Assembly: GCA_039819185.1 (NCBI GenBank) | Contig: JBCBSK010000157.1 | Span: 1-8,367, forward strand | DNA length: 8,367 bases | Direction: 5' to 3' | Source of the DNA: JBCBSK01 sp039819185 | GTDB taxonomy: Bacteria; Pseudomonadota; Alphaproteobacteria; Rhizobiales; Tepidamorphaceae | Shown: piece by piece, positions 6,599-8,367 of the stretch | Layout of the letters: each line of letters begins with the position of its first letter | Position numbering within the stretch: position 1 is the stretch's first letter | The notes under the pieces: model-generated | Seen by the model: the letters and a program-made list of their open reading frames with translations, nothing else | What the model was told of the DNA's origin: nothing | Databases searched by the model: none | Translations under genes and position numbers: made by a program

Positions 6599-7456
6599 TC
6601 AGCTTAGGAGCCTACCGGCCAGAGCGTCCTTCTTCACGTCCGGGATTGGGATCACCTTGCGGGTGTCCAAATGCATCACCAGAACCACACCCTCTGCAAT
6701 GGCCGCAACGGCTCCGTCGCGGCTGCGGACCATGACATGGCGGAGCGTGAAGGTCTTGGCGGCAATTGCGATCAGTCCGCTTTCGATATGGATGAGGTCG
6801 CCCGCCTGAAGCCCCATGCCGTAGGTCAACTTGATTTCCATGGCGACGCGGCCCGCGGTGGTCTCGATCAGCCAGTCATGGGTGAACCCGGCATGACCCC
6901 AGATATGCGGGGCGGCATCCGACACGCGGGCGAAATAGAAGCGGTCGAGCAGCCAGCCATCGGGACCGCATTCCGCCGGCGTCACGACCCCGCGATGGGT
7001 GACGAGCCCGCGTCCCTCTGTGATGTCCGGGCGGACAAGCGCGGCAGGATCCGGCGGCAGGCCGCGTCCGAGGGCATCGTCGGACGGCGCGGGGAGCGGG
7101 CTGTTTTCAGCTTGGAGTGCACTGTTGTAGCCGTCGAGACAAGTCGCCGCCAGCCGTGTGTTGCCGAGCGCTGTCATGCGGTGCTCGACCGTGCCGGTAT
7201 AGGGGCCGTCAGCATAGCGCGAGTGCACAACGAAGGGCTCACCGGCGGGCATTTCGGCGTGATAGCGAATGTGCCGGACGGTTCGCTCTGCTGATAGGGA
7301 GCCATCGGCGGAGACTAGGGCGAAGTGACGCCCCGCGACGTCGAAGGCTGAGAGATAGCCTTGAATGTTGAAATGCGCGTTCTCATCGCAGTCCCAGGAA
7401 TTGACAACGCCACGGCCGGTTTCGGTCCAGCCATCTTGTGGTGACGGCAAGTTCAT
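6599..7456 (-). CDS. Double-hotdog acyl-CoA thioesterase-like protein
   Basis: This encodes 285 residues from the ATG at 7456. That start overlaps the hydrolase stop by ATGA and begins just before the conserved fold; longer in-frame starts would run through the hydrolase gene. The N-terminal hotdog domain (about 12–115) has the 4-hydroxybenzoyl-CoA thioesterase-type motif NSWDCDENAHFNIQGY (19–34). Its pattern D-x-N-x-H-x-N with Asp24, Asn26, His28 and Asn30 includes the likely catalytic acid. RHIRYHAEMPAGE (61–73) is the next strand pair. A second, degenerate hotdog (about 168–273) contains HIWGHAGFTHDWLIET and FTLRHVMVRSRDG and lacks the acidic motif. Two fused hotdogs would make one active unit. 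The likely reaction is hydrolysis of an acyl-CoA thioester in the cytosol, with the acyl group unknown. A dehydratase-type hotdog is less likely given the D-x-N-x-H motif. It is the second gene of a leftward pair with the alpha/beta hydrolase. Confidence 0.8.
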   Translation of the reverse strand: MNLPSPQDGWTETGRGVVNSWDCDENAHFNIQGYLSAFDVAGRHFALVSADGSLSAERTVRHIRYHAEMPAGEPFVVHSRYADGPYTGTVEHRMTALGNTRLAATCLDGYNSALQAENSPLPAPSDDALGRGLPPDPAALVRPDITEGRGLVTHRGVVTPAECGPDGWLLDRFYFARVSDAAPHIWGHAGFTHDWLIETTAGRVAMEIKLTYGMGLQAGDLIHIESGLIAIAAKTFTLRHVMVRSRDGAVAAIAEGVVLVMHLDTRKVIPIPDVKKDALAGRLLS

Positions 7457-8295
7457 GCGCTGACTCCCATGGCGGCCGCCGTCAGGAATGCATCTATCCG
7501 CGCACGTGCTGCGTCGGCCTGTGCGCCGGGAAACACCGTGAAGACATGGGCGCCGCCGGGCCAGATGGCGAGGTCGGCCGCGTTCCCGGCTGCCGTCCAT
7601 CGGGCCGCCATCATGAGGCTGTCGTCAACGAGTGGATCAAGGGTTCCAACATTGAACAAAGCCGGCGGTAGGCCCGAGAGATCAGCAAGTAGTGGCGATA
7701 CATCCGGCTCTTCGAGCAAGCTTTGGTTCTGCACGAAGCCAGAGACGAAGTTCCGAATGTCCAGCGTGTTCAGGATCAGCGGATCGTCTCCCCAACTGCG
7801 CACGCTTGGGGTCAGCCTGAGATCGAAACAGCCGGCATCAAACATCACGGCCGAGAAGGGCGTGAGGCCGTGGCGGTCTCGCAGCCTGAGCAGGGTGACC
7901 AGGGACAGATGCGCGCCGGCCGAATCTCCACCGATCAGAAGCCGTTCGGTGCCGAACATGCCTTGTGCGTTCTTGGCCAGCCAAAGCGCTGCCGCTTCGC
8001 AATCGTCGGGGCCTGCGGGGTAGGGGTCTTCCGGCGCCAGCCGGTAGTCGACACTTAAGGAGATCACAGACGCCGCATCCGCAATCCGCTCCAGAAGCGG
8101 ATCCTGCTGATCAGCTCCGCCGAGCATCCAGCCGCCGCCGTGAATGTGCAGAAAGACGCCGCGCGGCGTGCCCTTGGGCCGGACAAGACGCAAGGGGATG
8201 GATTCGGCTGGACCGTCGATCTCGATTGTCTCCGCGCGGCCGAGGTGCGGCGGCTGCGCAAGGAGACCGGCGTGCCGTTCCCACTGGCCCCCCAC
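7453..8295 (-). CDS. Alpha/beta hydrolase (HSL/Abhydrolase_3 type), N-terminus unreliable
   Basis: This is a carboxylesterase-type serine hydrolase of the hormone-sensitive lipase family. In the 280-residue reading from GTG at 8295, the oxyanion motif HGGGW is at 52–56, YRLAPE at 84–89, the nucleophile Ser125 in GGDSAGAH, Asp220 in GTLDPLVDD and His250 in GGAHVF. This gives a complete, correctly ordered triad. There is no signal peptide, so a cytosolic esterase on a short or medium ester is likely. Only the part left of base 8239 (residue 20 onward) can be trusted. Beyond it the frame enters the spacer of a 67-bp inverted repeat, and the first 19 residues come from DNA that appears reversed. 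The frame stays open to the window edge, so no true start is visible. Family members usually carry about 40–80 residues before HGGGW. It overlaps the thioesterase start by ATGA, implying a two-gene operon. Confidence 0.85.
   Translation of the reverse strand: MGGQWERHAGLLAQPPHLGRAETIEIDGPAESIPLRLVRPKGTPRGVFLHIHGGGWMLGGADQQDPLLERIADAASVISLSVDYRLAPEDPYPAGPDDCEAAALWLAKNAQGMFGTERLLIGGDSAGAHLSLVTLLRLRDRHGLTPFSAVMFDAGCFDLRLTPSVRSWGDDPLILNTLDIRNFVSGFVQNQSLLEEPDVSPLLADLSGLPPALFNVGTLDPLVDDSLMMAARWTAAGNAADLAIWPGGAHVFTVFPGAQADAARARIDAFLTAAAMGVSA
8173..8239 (+). repeat. Left arm of a perfect 67-bp inverted repeat
   Basis: Each base is the complement of the matching base in 8301–8367 (coordinates sum to 16540), with no mismatch. 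Complementarity stops at 8240/8300. This arm lies within the 5' coding part of the alpha/beta hydrolase, from the codons for AETIEIDG to those for RLVRPK. Confidence 0.97.
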
Positions 8296-8367
8296 TCGCC
8301 CCGCGCGGAGACAATCGAGATCGACGGTCCAGCCGAATCCATCCCCTTGCGTCTTGTCCGGCCCAAG
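8239..8367 (+). other. Displaced copy of the hydrolase N-terminal coding sequence
   Basis: Read rightwards in the frame of codons beginning at 8239, this stretch is open and encodes AEVRRLRKETGVPFPLAPHS (8239–8298). It continues without a break into PRAETIEIDG and on to RLVRPK at the window edge. The second half duplicates hydrolase residues 21–41 exactly. The first half, from the spacer, reads like the natural lead-in to that domain (a basic helix, then a Pro-rich segment). The leftward reading of the same spacer gives HAGLLAQPPHLG instead. I infer that this + strand reading is the true N-terminal sequence of the hydrolase, placed in reverse by a fold-back event. It is not a separate gene. 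Confidence 0.5.
8301..8367 (-). repeat. Right arm of the 67-bp inverted repeat, ending at the window edge
   Basis: This is the exact reverse complement of 8173–8239, separated from it by a 61-base spacer. It extends to the final base of the window, so the repeat may be longer than seen. The absence of any mismatch argues for a very recent or artificial event. Confidence 0.97.

Noticed and set aside
6671..7294. 207-codon open frame on the + strand over the thioesterase gene
   Set aside because: It is a shadow frame with low-complexity His/Arg-rich sequence and no recognisable fold, opposite the D-x-N-x-H-x-N hotdog motif.
7457..7600. Longer start for the thioesterase, giving 333 residues
   Set aside because: The extra 48 residues (MDGSRERGRPRHLARRRPCL…) are the hydrolase 3' end in another frame. 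The ATG at 7456 with the ATGA overlap fits the hotdog N-terminus.
8064..8366. 100-codon open frame on the - strand at the right end
   Set aside because: It is an Arg/Ser-rich shadow frame running through both arms of the inverted repeat, so it is a by-product of the fold-back and the hydrolase gene.
8173..8367. Insertion-sequence end or integron-type hairpin
   Set aside because: No transposase, target-site duplication or terminal motif is present. The arms are simply coding sequence of the hydrolase duplicated in reverse.
1..8367. Defence system, CRISPR, phage or plasmid module
   Set aside because: All recognised genes are metabolic or acetyltransferase families. The only DNA-binding candidate is the 85-residue protein, with no nuclease or helicase partner, and no regular repeats are visible.

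Overview
The window is about 8.4 kb of compact, GC-rich DNA. By family resemblance it is alphaproteobacterial: the fadE–thiolase–fadB order, the thiolase ending CVAAGMG, the FadB-like protein with GFFTSR in its dehydrogenase domain, and the small secreted 'YLLQRTDDGFFRVDRETG' protein all point that way. I cannot name the genus. No tRNA, rRNA, CRISPR array, insertion sequence or phage gene is visible.

Bases 1–4728 (+ strand) form one tight operon for fatty-acid beta-oxidation. It holds the C-terminal end of an acyl-CoA dehydrogenase, a small unrecognised 85-residue protein of probable winged-helix fold, a thiolase, a two-domain enoyl-CoA hydratase/3-hydroxyacyl-CoA dehydrogenase, and a DsbA-fold protein of the 2-hydroxychromene-2-carboxylate isomerase family. 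Spacings are +12, -4, +3 and -4 bases, so translational coupling is likely. Together the enzymes would carry acyl-CoA through all four steps of a beta-oxidation cycle. The 85-residue gene stands out because its GC content is near 50% (hand count), against 60% or more in the stretches of its neighbours that I counted.

Bases 4813–6587 carry three single genes: a secreted coiled-coil protein of unknown role (+), a GNAT acetyltransferase (-), and a second, unrelated RimJ/RimL-type GNAT (+). The two GNAT genes diverge from a gap of only 26 bases.

Bases 6599–8295 (- strand) hold a hydrolase pair overlapping by ATGA: an alpha/beta hydrolase of the hormone-sensitive lipase (HSL) type, then a double-hotdog thioesterase. 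Both fit acyl-ester or acyl-thioester metabolism.

The right edge is abnormal. Bases 8173–8239 and 8301–8367 are a perfect 67-bp inverted repeat around a 61-base spacer, and the second arm runs to the last base. Spacer and right arm together read on the + strand as what looks like the true N-terminus of the hydrolase. The simplest explanation is a fold-back chimera from amplification or assembly, so the hydrolase start as read here should not be trusted. I see no convincing new multi-gene system. The items most worth a second look are this fold-back end and the AT-richer small gene inside the beta-oxidation operon.
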